Shown here in pieces: positions 43,197 through 50,194 of a stretch of DNA of 64,000 bases (position 1 is the first letter of the stretch; every line of letters starts with the position of its first letter). The notes beneath the pieces are model-generated. The model saw only the letters and a program-made list of their open reading frames with translations, was not told the origin of the DNA and did not search any database. The stretch comes from Streptomyces flavidovirens DSM 40150 (GTDB lineage Bacteria > Actinomycetota > Actinomycetes > Streptomycetales > Streptomycetaceae). The stretch is from NCBI RefSeq assembly GCF_000429085.1, contig NZ_AUBE01000014.1:124001-188000 (forward strand), in the 5' to 3' direction. A program made the translations under genes and the position numbers.

Positions 43197-44537
43197 TTAC
43201 GCGAGGGCCTCCGCCGCCCGCTCGGTGATGAAGGCGGCCAGCCTGCCCACGCCTTCGGCGATCCGCTCCGGGGGCAGGGCGCTGCAGGACAGCCGGAGTT
43301 GGTGGTCTCCGCCGCCGTCGAGGTAGAAGTCGCTCATCGGCGTCCAGAGCACGCCGAAGGCGCGTGCCGAGTGTTCGAGGGCCTTGGTGTCGGCCACGAA
43401 CGGTACGCGGACGACGAGGAAGAAACCGCCGTCCGGCTGGTTCCAGTCGACCCCCAGCTCCTGGCGGCGTCCGGCGGGGAAGTGCCGCTCCAGCTCCGCG
43501 AGGAGGGTGTTGAGGTTGGTGCGGTAGAAGTCGATGGCGTCGGCGTTGGCCTCGCGGAGCCGGCAGCCGGACTCGATGAGGAGTCCTCCGATGACGGCCT
43601 GGCTGATGGCGGAGGTGTTGACCGTCGTCATGCTCTTGATCTTGGATAGCTGGTCGGCGAGCAGGGTCCGCTCGCCGGCGGGGCCCACGACCTCCTGATC
43701 GGCCACCACATAGCCGACGCGCGCGCCGGGCAGTGCGGTCTTGGCGAACGACCCCAGGTGCAGGACGCGGCGTTCGCGGTCCAGGGCCTTGAGCGTGGGC
43801 CTGGCGGACCCGACCCGGACGAAGAACCCGTACGGATCATCCTCCAGGATCAGCAGGTCCTCCTGTACGGCGATCTCCAGGAGCCGTTCGCGGGCGGCGA
43901 CGGTCATGCTCGCGCCGGACGGGTTGGCGAAGTCCGGCACCACATACAGGGCGCGCGGCCGCCGCCCCGCCGCCCTGGTCTCCCGTACGGCGGCCAGGAC
44001 CGCCTCCGGGTCCGGACCATCGGCGCCCTCCCCGACGGGGCGCACCGCGATGTCGAGCAGCCGTGCCGCCCCGGTGACCCCGACGTAACACGGTGAACTG
44101 ACCAGCAGCGTGTCCTCGGGGCGCGCGAAGAGGGCGCGCAGGGTGAGCAGCATCGCTTCCTGGCAGCCGGTCGTCACGACCACCGACTCCGGGCTCACGG
44201 AGATGCCCTCGTCGTTGGCCAGGGTGCGGGCGATGAGGTCGTGGATGACGCCGTTGGTGCGCCCGTACTGGAAGAGCAGGGTCCGCACCTGGTCGCGCGA
44301 CCAGCCGAGCTCCCGCTCCAAGTGGTCCGCGTAGGACCGGAGATGGCGTGCGATGTCCTCCGGCTCGAAGGTGCCCTCGGAGGGCCTGCCGGGCGCGAAG
44401 GAGATGGCCTCGGGGAAGCGTGCGACGACTTCGTTGAGGAAGTTCATCGCGTCGAGCACCGGATCCGTCAGCGAGGCGTGCAGCTCGCCCAGGTCGAGGG
44501 CCCCGGCGGGCGCTCCGGGCGCTGTGGTGTCTGCCAT
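43197..44537 (-). CDS. hpgT: 4-hydroxyphenylglycine aminotransferase (HpgT-like)
   Basis: 446-aa PLP enzyme, fold type I. The N-terminus LHASLTDPVLDAMNFLNEVVARFPEAISFAPGRPSE is strongly like HpgT of glycopeptide clusters. The PLP-binding Lys lies in HLGSFAKTALPGARVGYV, with the Asp-containing VVPDFANPSGASM before it. It transaminates 4-hydroxyphenylglyoxylate (or the 3,5-dihydroxy analogue) to the phenylglycine, usually with tyrosine as donor, which regenerates 4-hydroxyphenylpyruvate. No DpgA-D genes are present, so Hpg and not Dpg is expected. ATG 44537 lies 4 bp from the esterase stop. It is last in the tetR operon. Confidence 0.85.
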   Translation of the reverse strand: MADTTAPGAPAGALDLGELHASLTDPVLDAMNFLNEVVARFPEAISFAPGRPSEGTFEPEDIARHLRSYADHLERELGWSRDQVRTLLFQYGRTNGVIHDLIARTLANDEGISVSPESVVVTTGCQEAMLLTLRALFARPEDTLLVSSPCYVGVTGAARLLDIAVRPVGEGADGPDPEAVLAAVRETRAAGRRPRALYVVPDFANPSGASMTVAARERLLEIAVQEDLLILEDDPYGFFVRVGSARPTLKALDRERRVLHLGSFAKTALPGARVGYVVADQEVVGPAGERTLLADQLSKIKSMTTVNTSAISQAVIGGLLIESGCRLREANADAIDFYRTNLNTLLAELERHFPAGRRQELGVDWNQPDGGFFLVVRVPFVADTKALEHSARAFGVLWTPMSDFYLDGGGDHQLRLSCSALPPERIAEGVGRLAAFITERAAEALA

Positions 44538-44541
44538 GGGA

Positions 44542-45492
44542 TCAGCCTCTCGTCGTGGCGCCGGCGAAGGCGGTTCGCAGGTATGCGGCGGCCTGCTCGA
44601 TGGCGCGGCGGCCGGCGTCGAGGGTCCCCGCCATGGCGAAGAAGCCGTGCGCCACGCCCGGATAACGGGTGGCCTCAACGGGTACGCCGCTCTCCCGCAG
44701 GCGCTCGGCGTACTGCTCGCCCTCGTCGCGGAGCGGGTCGTACTCGGCGGTGATCACCAGCGCCTGCGGCAGCCGGGAGTGATCGGCTGCCCGCAGCGGG
44801 GAGACGAGGGGGTTGGTGCCGTCCGCGGGCGTGGCCAGGTAGTTGTCCCAGTACCACTGCACGGACTTGTCGTTGAAGAGCAGCGGATCGGTGTTCTCGC
44901 GACGCGACGGCGTGTCCGCCAGGTAGTCCGTGTTGGGGTAGACGAGCAGTTGGGCCAGGATGTCCGGGCCTGCCGCGTCACGCGCCATGAGGGTCACCAC
45001 CGCGGCGAGGTTGCCCCCCGCGCTGTCCCCGCCGACGGCCACGCGCGTGCCGTCGCCGCCGAACCGCCCGGCGTTCTCGACGGCCCACCGCACGCCCGCG
45101 AGGCAGTCCCGCGGCGCGGCGGGGAACTTGTGCTCGGGCGCGAGGCGGTAGCCCACGGCGACGGTGAGGCACACGGCGGCATTGGCCAGGCTCCGGCAGA
45201 TCGCGTCACTGGTGGCGATGGAGCCCAGCGTCCAGCCGCCGCCGAAGAAGTAGACGAGTACGGGCAGCGGGCCCTCGCCGGCGGGCCGGTAGACGCGGAC
45301 GGGGAGGGGTCCTGCGGGGCCGGGTATCGACTCGTCGATCACCTGCTCCACGGGTTCGGGAGTCCCCGAGTCGGCCTGGACGGCGGCGAGATCGGCTGCC
45401 CGCGCCTCTTCCAGGGACATGGTGTACAAGGGCCGGACGCCCTGCGCCGAGCGCTGGTCGTACAGCGCCTGGAGTTGTGGATCGAATGCCAT
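44542..45492 (-). CDS. Alpha/beta hydrolase of the hormone-sensitive-lipase (acetyl esterase) family
   Basis: 316 aa. The oxyanion motif is VLVYFFGGGWTLGS (FGGG where most have HGGG), the nucleophile Ser is in VAVGGDSAGGNLAAV, Asp in ITAEYDPLRDEG and His in YPGVAHGFFAM. Probably a cytoplasmic carboxylesterase or amidase acting on a small acyl substrate. It lies between the TetR gene and hpgT on one transcript. It may trim an ester in the pathway or give self-protection; the substrate is unknown. Confidence 0.82.
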   Translation of the reverse strand: MAFDPQLQALYDQRSAQGVRPLYTMSLEEARAADLAAVQADSGTPEPVEQVIDESIPGPAGPLPVRVYRPAGEGPLPVLVYFFGGGWTLGSIATSDAICRSLANAAVCLTVAVGYRLAPEHKFPAAPRDCLAGVRWAVENAGRFGGDGTRVAVGGDSAGGNLAAVVTLMARDAAGPDILAQLLVYPNTDYLADTPSRRENTDPLLFNDKSVQWYWDNYLATPADGTNPLVSPLRAADHSRLPQALVITAEYDPLRDEGEQYAERLRESGVPVEATRYPGVAHGFFAMAGTLDAGRRAIEQAAAYLRTAFAGATTRG

Positions 45493-45537
45493 GGTGCCTC
45501 CGGACCAGGGCCGCGGTCCGGTGGACCGCGGGCGGTG

Positions 45538-46182
45538 TCAAGGTGTGTCGGGCAGGAGCGACGGCTTTGTCGAGACGCCGCGGAGGCGGTTCAAGATGCC
45601 CTCGGCTGCCCTGGAGTAAGAGGTGAAGTTGTCGTGCAGTACGGATTCGGCGTTGGCCATCTCCAGCAAGGCGACCAGTTCGAAGGCGAGTTGGGGGATG
45701 TCGGTGTCGTCACGGACCTCGCCCGCTTTCCTCGCGTCCTCGATCGCCTGCTCAAGGTAGGTGAACCAACTGCCGTGGGCACCGGCGACCGTGTCGTGCA
45801 CCTTGCCCTCGCGTGCGTCGTACTCGGCCGAGACCGAGTAGAAGAAGCAGCCGCCGGGGAAGACGCGTTGCTGGGAGTAGGTGAGCCAGCTCGTGCAAAT
45901 GCTCCACAACTGGTGTATCCCTGGCGGCAGTTCGCGGTTCGGCTGCACCACGTACTCGATGTAGATCTTGATGGCGGTGCGTACGGTCGCGAGCTGTAGC
46001 TCCTCCTTCGAGCCGAACAGGGCGAACACTCCGCTCTTGCTGAGCTTGAGTTCACCTGCCAGACGGCCCAGCGACAGCCCTTCGAGGCCTTCCACCGATG
46101 CGATCTCAACGGCGCGCCGCAGAATCAACTGGCGGGTCTGGTTTCCGCGCGCGATCCGCCCATCGGTGCGGGTCGTGGTCAC
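45538..46182 (-). CDS. TetR/AcrR-family transcriptional repressor
   Basis: 214 aa. The N-terminal helix-turn-helix is RQLILRRAVEIASVEGLEGLSLGRLAGELKLSKSGVFALFGSKEEL; the C-terminal ligand domain (about 75-200) resembles the TetR_C group with PGGCFFYSVSAEYDAREG. GTG 46182 has a strong AGGAGG RBS. It is divergent from hmo. The intergenic DNA holds palindrome GTACAGTTACTGTAC and the site B motif. Because the same motif precedes the TIGR03086 and exporter genes, it is the probable local repressor, likely released by the cluster product or an intermediate. Confidence 0.85.
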   Translation of the reverse strand: MTTTRTDGRIARGNQTRQLILRRAVEIASVEGLEGLSLGRLAGELKLSKSGVFALFGSKEELQLATVRTAIKIYIEYVVQPNRELPPGIHQLWSICTSWLTYSQQRVFPGGCFFYSVSAEYDAREGKVHDTVAGAHGSWFTYLEQAIEDARKAGEVRDDTDIPQLAFELVALLEMANAESVLHDNFTSYSRAAEGILNRLRGVSTKPSLLPDTP

Positions 46183-46280
46183 GCACCACCTCCTCAATCT
46201 CCCTGTGCGGGAAGGTCGGTGTCCCAGCGGTCGGACTCCTCACCCTACTAAGTGGACGACCGTGCGGACAGTGTGCAAGA

Positions 46281-46295
46281 GTACAGTTACTGTAC
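46281..46295. promoter_or_regulatory. Perfect interrupted palindrome GTACAGTTACTGTAC in the tetR-hmo promoter region
   Basis: Two 7-bp arms around one central T. It lies between the divergent starts and overlaps site B by two bases. It is a second potential operator, not found at the other two shared sites. Confidence 0.5.
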
Positions 46296-46313
46296 GGCCG
46301 TGCGTTTAGTTTG
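46294..46313. promoter_or_regulatory. Candidate TetR operator, site B
   Basis: ACGGCCGTGCGTTTAGTTTG between tetR and hmo. It matches site A (43090) at 16 of 20 positions and site C (60442) at 15 of 20. Confidence 0.6.
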
Positions 46314-46347
46314 GTGCACGGGTCACGTGAGTACGGGGGGACGAAGA

Positions 46348-47427
46348 GTGGCAGCGCTGACGCTGTACGAGTACCGGGCCGCGGCAAAGGAGCGCCTGGA
46401 CGGGCCTGTGTGGGACTTCCTCGAAGGGGGCAGCGGCACCGAGTCGATGCTCTCGGCGGGACGTGCCGCGCTCGACCGGCTCCGCCTGCGCCCGCGTTGC
46501 CTCGTCGATGTCTCCGCGTGCGACCCGAGCGTGTCCCTGCTGGGTTCGCGACTGGCCGCCCCGCTGGGCATCGCCCCCATGGCGTACCACCAACTGGCGC
46601 ATCCCGAGGGCGAGGTGGCCACCGCGCGTGCGGCCGGCGCGGCGGGTGCGCTGCTTACGGTCAGCATGTTCGCGAGCCGCACGCTGGAGGACATCGCGGC
46701 GGCGGCGACCGGGCCCCTGTGGCTGCAGCTCTACTGGCTCAGGAGGCGGGAGTCGCTCGTCGACCTGGTCCGGCGGGCGGAGGACGCCGGCTACGAGGCG
46801 CTGGTGCTGACCGTCGACGCACCGAGGGTGGCGCACCGTCCACGGGACGCCCGCAATGGGTTCGCGGTGCCCGCGGGGATCCGCGCGGCGAATATGGACC
46901 CGTCCGTCATGTCCACATCCCATGGCGGCACGGCGGGCGAGTCCGCCATCGCGCGGCATTCGAAGGAACAGTTCGACCCTTCCATTACCTGGGAGGATCT
47001 CGCGTGGCTACGGGAGCGCACTTCTCTGCCGCTCGTATTGAAGGGCGTGCTCGCACGCGAGGACGCCGAGCTCGCCGTGAAATACGGCGTCGACGGGCTT
47101 GTCGTCTCGAATCACGGAGGTCGTCAGCTCGATTTCGCGATCCCGGCCGTCGATGCTCTTCCCGAGATCGCCGAGGCCGTGGACGGACGATGCCGTCTGA
47201 TCCTTGACGGGTCCATTCGGCATGGCGCGGATATCGCGAAGGCGCTGTGCCTGGGGGCCGATGCGGTATTCATCGGCCGCCCGGCCCTATGGGGACTGGC
47301 CCATTCCGGAAGTGCCGGCGTCTCGTCCGTCCTCCAGGTGCTGCTGGATGAGTTCGAAGAGGTGATGGCGCTCATGGGTGCCGCTCACGTGCGGGACTTC
47401 GGGAATTCGGCAATTGTTCATTATTGA
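46348..47427 (+). CDS. hmo: 4-hydroxymandelate oxidase (FMN-dependent alpha-hydroxy acid oxidase)
   Basis: 359 aa, the length of known Hmo proteins. TIM-barrel FMN enzyme with IAPMAYHQLAHPEGEVATARAA at the flavin site, LWLQLYWLRRRE, and the catalytic His/Arg pair in VVSNHGGRQLD. It oxidises 4-hydroxymandelate to 4-hydroxyphenylglyoxylate, the second dedicated Hpg step. GTG 46348 behind GGGGGGACGAAGA is preferred; GTG 46327 lacks an RBS. It is divergent from tetR. The lactate-oxidase alternative is unlikely because hmaS and hpgT are in the same cluster. Confidence 0.86.
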   Translation: MAALTLYEYRAAAKERLDGPVWDFLEGGSGTESMLSAGRAALDRLRLRPRCLVDVSACDPSVSLLGSRLAAPLGIAPMAYHQLAHPEGEVATARAAGAAGALLTVSMFASRTLEDIAAAATGPLWLQLYWLRRRESLVDLVRRAEDAGYEALVLTVDAPRVAHRPRDARNGFAVPAGIRAANMDPSVMSTSHGGTAGESAIARHSKEQFDPSITWEDLAWLRERTSLPLVLKGVLAREDAELAVKYGVDGLVVSNHGGRQLDFAIPAVDALPEIAEAVDGRCRLILDGSIRHGADIAKALCLGADAVFIGRPALWGLAHSGSAGVSSVLQVLLDEFEEVMALMGAAHVRDFGNSAIVHY

Positions 47428-47658
47428 ACTGGACGTTTCAACGAATCGGCTAATTCTCATTCATCGGATTCGTCGGGTGGGTGGGGCCTTCGGCATGCCA
47501 AAAAACGGAAATGTGGGCCGGATCGACCGGCCTACTTGCAAGTAGTAATTTAACAGAAATCTTCCCTTGATTACTCAGTGGTAGTAAGTAACGATGGATC
47601 TGTCGCCGGGGGAATACGGCTGACGCCGAGGGGATGTTTCAGACGGGTGGGGATTCTA
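47428..47658. other. AT-richer intergenic promoter region upstream of the adenylation gene
   Basis: 231 bp without a gene, clearly less GC-rich than the surroundings (AATTTAACAGAAATC stretch). It contains the palindrome at 47533-47544 and the likely promoter for the gene at 47659. Confidence 0.55.
47533..47544. promoter_or_regulatory. Perfect palindrome TACTTGCAAGTA (right copy)
   Basis: Identical to 37973-37984, including the two preceding bases CC. It lies about 115 bp upstream of the adenylation-enzyme start. Confidence 0.55.
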
Positions 47659-49065
47659 ATGGGGGAAACGGCGCCGAAAAGGTGCACCGAGGGCGCCTGG
47701 GTCGATGACATATTGCTCCAGGGTGAGGGGAGGCAGGTCGCCCTGCACCTGGGCGAAGCAGTGAGCCGGGCGGAACTCCGCCGGCTCGTCGCGGCCGAAC
47801 AAGCCTGCTTCGAGGCGGCCGGGCTGGCCGCGGGAGGAGTGGTCGCGTTGCGGCTGCCGCCCTCTCTCGGCTGTATCGTCGCGATGCTCGCCGGATGGCG
47901 TACGGGAGCCCAAGTGGCCCTTCTCGACTACCGGTTGACGACGCACGAGGTGGGCAAGGCCATCGCGCGGCTGGCGCCGCAACTGGTCGTCGAGCCGGTG
48001 GCCGAAGTGAGCGGAACGCTCCGCGGCTTCTTCGACGTCAGCACCCGGATCACCCCCCTGCGCGGCGGCCGCCAGGCCGAATCGCCGCACGTCCTGCTCC
48101 AGCTCAGCTCCGGTTCGACCGGCCCCTCCAAGGTGATCGGCCGCACCGCCGGCAGCCTCCTCGCGGAGATCGACCGGTACGGACGACTCGACGGATTCCC
48201 CCACCGGGGCGAACGCACCGTGGTCCTGGCCTCCATCGTCCATGTGCTCGGCCTGGTCGGCGGACTGCTGTACGGCCTCGCCAGTGGCACGCAGGTGGTC
48301 CTGCCCGCGCGCCAGAGTGTCGACGGCATCCTCAAGGCCGTCGCGGCAGGCGACGAACCGACCACCATCCTGGGCGTGCCGTCCCAGGCAGCGGTCCTCG
48401 CCGCCGCCCAGACACCGCCCCGACTGCCCCAGCTTCGCCGCATGATCACCGGCGGCGAACTCGTCAGGGAGGACGTCAGGGAGCGGTTCACCAACGGCTA
48501 CCGCGCCGAGCTCGGCGTCATGTACGGCATGACCGAAGCCGGTGTCATCGCCGCCGACCTCACCGGCTCCACCCACCCCGGCCTGACCCCCGCGCCAGGC
48601 ATGCGGGTGCGGGTGGAGGACGGCCAGATCCTGCTCGGCCTGCCGGCGTCACCGTACGTCGGACAGACCGACCCCTCCCGCTACGTGGACGGCTGGCTGC
48701 GCACCAAGGACGCGGGCAGCTTCGACGACGCCACGGGTCTGCTGACCGTGCTCGGCCGGCTCGACTCGCAGGTGTCCATCGGCGGACTCAAGGTGGACCT
48801 CTCGGAAGTCGAGGCGTCCATCACCGCGTTGCCGGGCATCACCGAAGCCGTGGTCGTCCACGGCACCGGCATCGAAGCCTTCGTGATGGTCGAGGAGCGG
48901 GCCGTGTTCGACGGCCTCGCGGACTGCCTCGCCGCCCGCCTCGCCCCCTACAAGCGCCCCCGCACCCTGCACGTACTGTCCGAACTCCCCCGCACCGCGA
49001 CCGGCAAGCCCGTCCGCAACGCCGACGTCCTCCGCGCCGCGGCGCGGTCGGCCGCCGGTGTCTGA
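47659..49065 (+). CDS. Stand-alone adenylation enzyme (aryl/amino-acid activating, AMP-binding)
   Basis: 468 aa. A3 VLLQLSSGSTGPSKVIGRTAGS, A5 VMYGMTEAGVIA, A7 YVDGWLRTKDAGSFDD, A8 VLGRLDSQVSIGGLKVDLSEVE and A10 RTATGKPVRN with the catalytic Lys are all present. It is shorter than FAAL or ACS proteins and has no fused carrier domain. It is a good candidate for loading Hpg or another acid onto the ACP at 49758. Its own promoter region carries TACTTGCAAGTA. It ends 5 bp from the convergent Sfp-type PPTase gene. Substrate specificity cannot be read reliably by eye. Confidence 0.78.
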   Translation: MGETAPKRCTEGAWVDDILLQGEGRQVALHLGEAVSRAELRRLVAAEQACFEAAGLAAGGVVALRLPPSLGCIVAMLAGWRTGAQVALLDYRLTTHEVGKAIARLAPQLVVEPVAEVSGTLRGFFDVSTRITPLRGGRQAESPHVLLQLSSGSTGPSKVIGRTAGSLLAEIDRYGRLDGFPHRGERTVVLASIVHVLGLVGGLLYGLASGTQVVLPARQSVDGILKAVAAGDEPTTILGVPSQAAVLAAAQTPPRLPQLRRMITGGELVREDVRERFTNGYRAELGVMYGMTEAGVIAADLTGSTHPGLTPAPGMRVRVEDGQILLGLPASPYVGQTDPSRYVDGWLRTKDAGSFDDATGLLTVLGRLDSQVSIGGLKVDLSEVEASITALPGITEAVVVHGTGIEAFVMVEERAVFDGLADCLAARLAPYKRPRTLHVLSELPRTATGKPVRNADVLRAAARSAAGV

Positions 49066-49070
49066 CCGGC

Positions 49071-49739
49071 TCAGCCGAACGCGGCGGCGGACACCCGGCG
49101 GACATCGAGCCGGAGGTCGTCGGCGCGCGAGGCACCCACAGTGCCCTCGTGCAGCGCAAGACCGATGACACGCCGTCCGCCGTCCACCATGACAGCCGCG
49201 GACACCACGTCCGGTGCGCCGGGCAGGCGCCGCGCCACCACAGGCGCGTCCTCGCCGGGCGGCCACCGCCGGGGCAGCGGCACCTGGCGGCTCATGCCGC
49301 CCTGCCGGAGCCCCTGGCCGAGCGCCTTGCCGACCGACTCCTTCTGAGTCCACAGCCACAGGAACGCCACTGACTGATCCTCCTCGGGCAGTCCCGTGAC
49401 CCACGCCGCCTCGGCGGGGTCCAGCCAGGCCCGGGCCATCGCCGCGGCGCGCAGCCGCCGTACCACTTCCACATCCACACCCACGGGGGCCAGGCCGGTC
49501 AGGGCGACGGCCAGAGCCCCGCGCGCGTGAGTCACGCTGACGTGCAGTGACTTGCCGGCACCGCCGAGCACCGGACGGCCTCCGGCCTCGTGCTCCAACC
49601 AGATCTCGGACGGCGCGACATCGAGCAGCCCGGCCGCGGCCCGCACCACCAAGGTATGCGCCTTGCGCCGCTCGTCGCCGTCCGTGGTGCACCACAGCAC
49701 CGTCACCGTGTCCGGGGACCATCCCGGATGCCTGTCCAT
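49071..49739 (-). CDS. Sfp-type 4'-phosphopantetheinyl transferase
   Basis: 222 aa, two-lobed Sfp fold. SLHVSVTHARGALAVAL, the magnesium motif VGVDVEVVRRL and FLWLWTQKESVGKALGQGL are diagnostic. It activates carrier proteins, most likely the ACP encoded divergently at 49758. Only 18 bp separate the two start codons, and no good purine-rich RBS lies in front of this ATG, so the message may be leaderless or start downstream. It is the second PPTase in the cluster. Confidence 0.85.
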   Translation of the reverse strand: MDRHPGWSPDTVTVLWCTTDGDERRKAHTLVVRAAAGLLDVAPSEIWLEHEAGGRPVLGGAGKSLHVSVTHARGALAVALTGLAPVGVDVEVVRRLRAAAMARAWLDPAEAAWVTGLPEEDQSVAFLWLWTQKESVGKALGQGLRQGGMSRQVPLPRRWPPGEDAPVVARRLPGAPDVVSAAVMVDGGRRVIGLALHEGTVGASRADDLRLDVRRVSAAAFG

Positions 49740-49757
49740 GAAGAGGGAGTCAATCAA

Positions 49758-50021
49758 ATGTCCGCTGAGGTTGAGAAGTTCATCATCGAGGCTCTTCAGA
49801 ACATGAACTACGACGTTTCCGACGTAACGGGCGAGACCCCGCTGGGCCCGGCCGGACTGGACCTCGAGTCCCTCTCCGTCGCCGAGATAGCCATCCAGGT
49901 CGAGGACACGTACGGCGTGAAGTTCGAGGAGGACGAGATGGAGACCGTCGCGCTGCTGAGCGTCTCGGGTCTCGTCAAGGAGATCGTCGAGCGCGCGTCC
50001 GCCGCCGCGACGGCCGGGTGA
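49758..50021 (+). CDS. Acyl carrier protein (right operon)
   Basis: 87 aa. The phosphopantetheine Ser is Ser38 in AGLDLESLSVAEIAIQVED; an acidic recognition helix (YGVKFEEDEMETVALLS) follows. RBS GAGGGAG. It opens the rightward operon and is followed by a 173-bp gap with a GC hairpin (50053-50091), then ligase, ketosynthase and hmaS. It is probably the carrier for the adenylated acid or elongating chain. Confidence 0.86.
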   Translation: MSAEVEKFIIEALQNMNYDVSDVTGETPLGPAGLDLESLSVAEIAIQVEDTYGVKFEEDEMETVALLSVSGLVKEIVERASAAATAG

Positions 50022-50052
50022 GTCCAGGAACCGTCCTGGTACGCCGGGCGAA

Positions 50053-50091
50053 CCCTCCCCGCCCCCGCGCCCACGGCAGCGGGCGGGAGGG
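50053..50091 (+). promoter_or_regulatory. GC-rich hairpin between ACP and ligase genes
   Basis: CCCTCCCCGCCCCCGC can pair with GCGGGCGGGAGGG with small bulges. It lies 31 bp after the ACP stop and has no T-run, so it is likely partial attenuation or mRNA protection favouring ACP output. Confidence 0.5.
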
Positions 50092-50194
50092 AGCGGCCGG
50101 CGGCCGGTGAGGCGGGGCGAGCCGAGCGCGCACACCTCGTATCCGCAGCGTCCGTGCGCGAAGAGTCCGATCCAGAGAGTGGAGACAACGGGGC

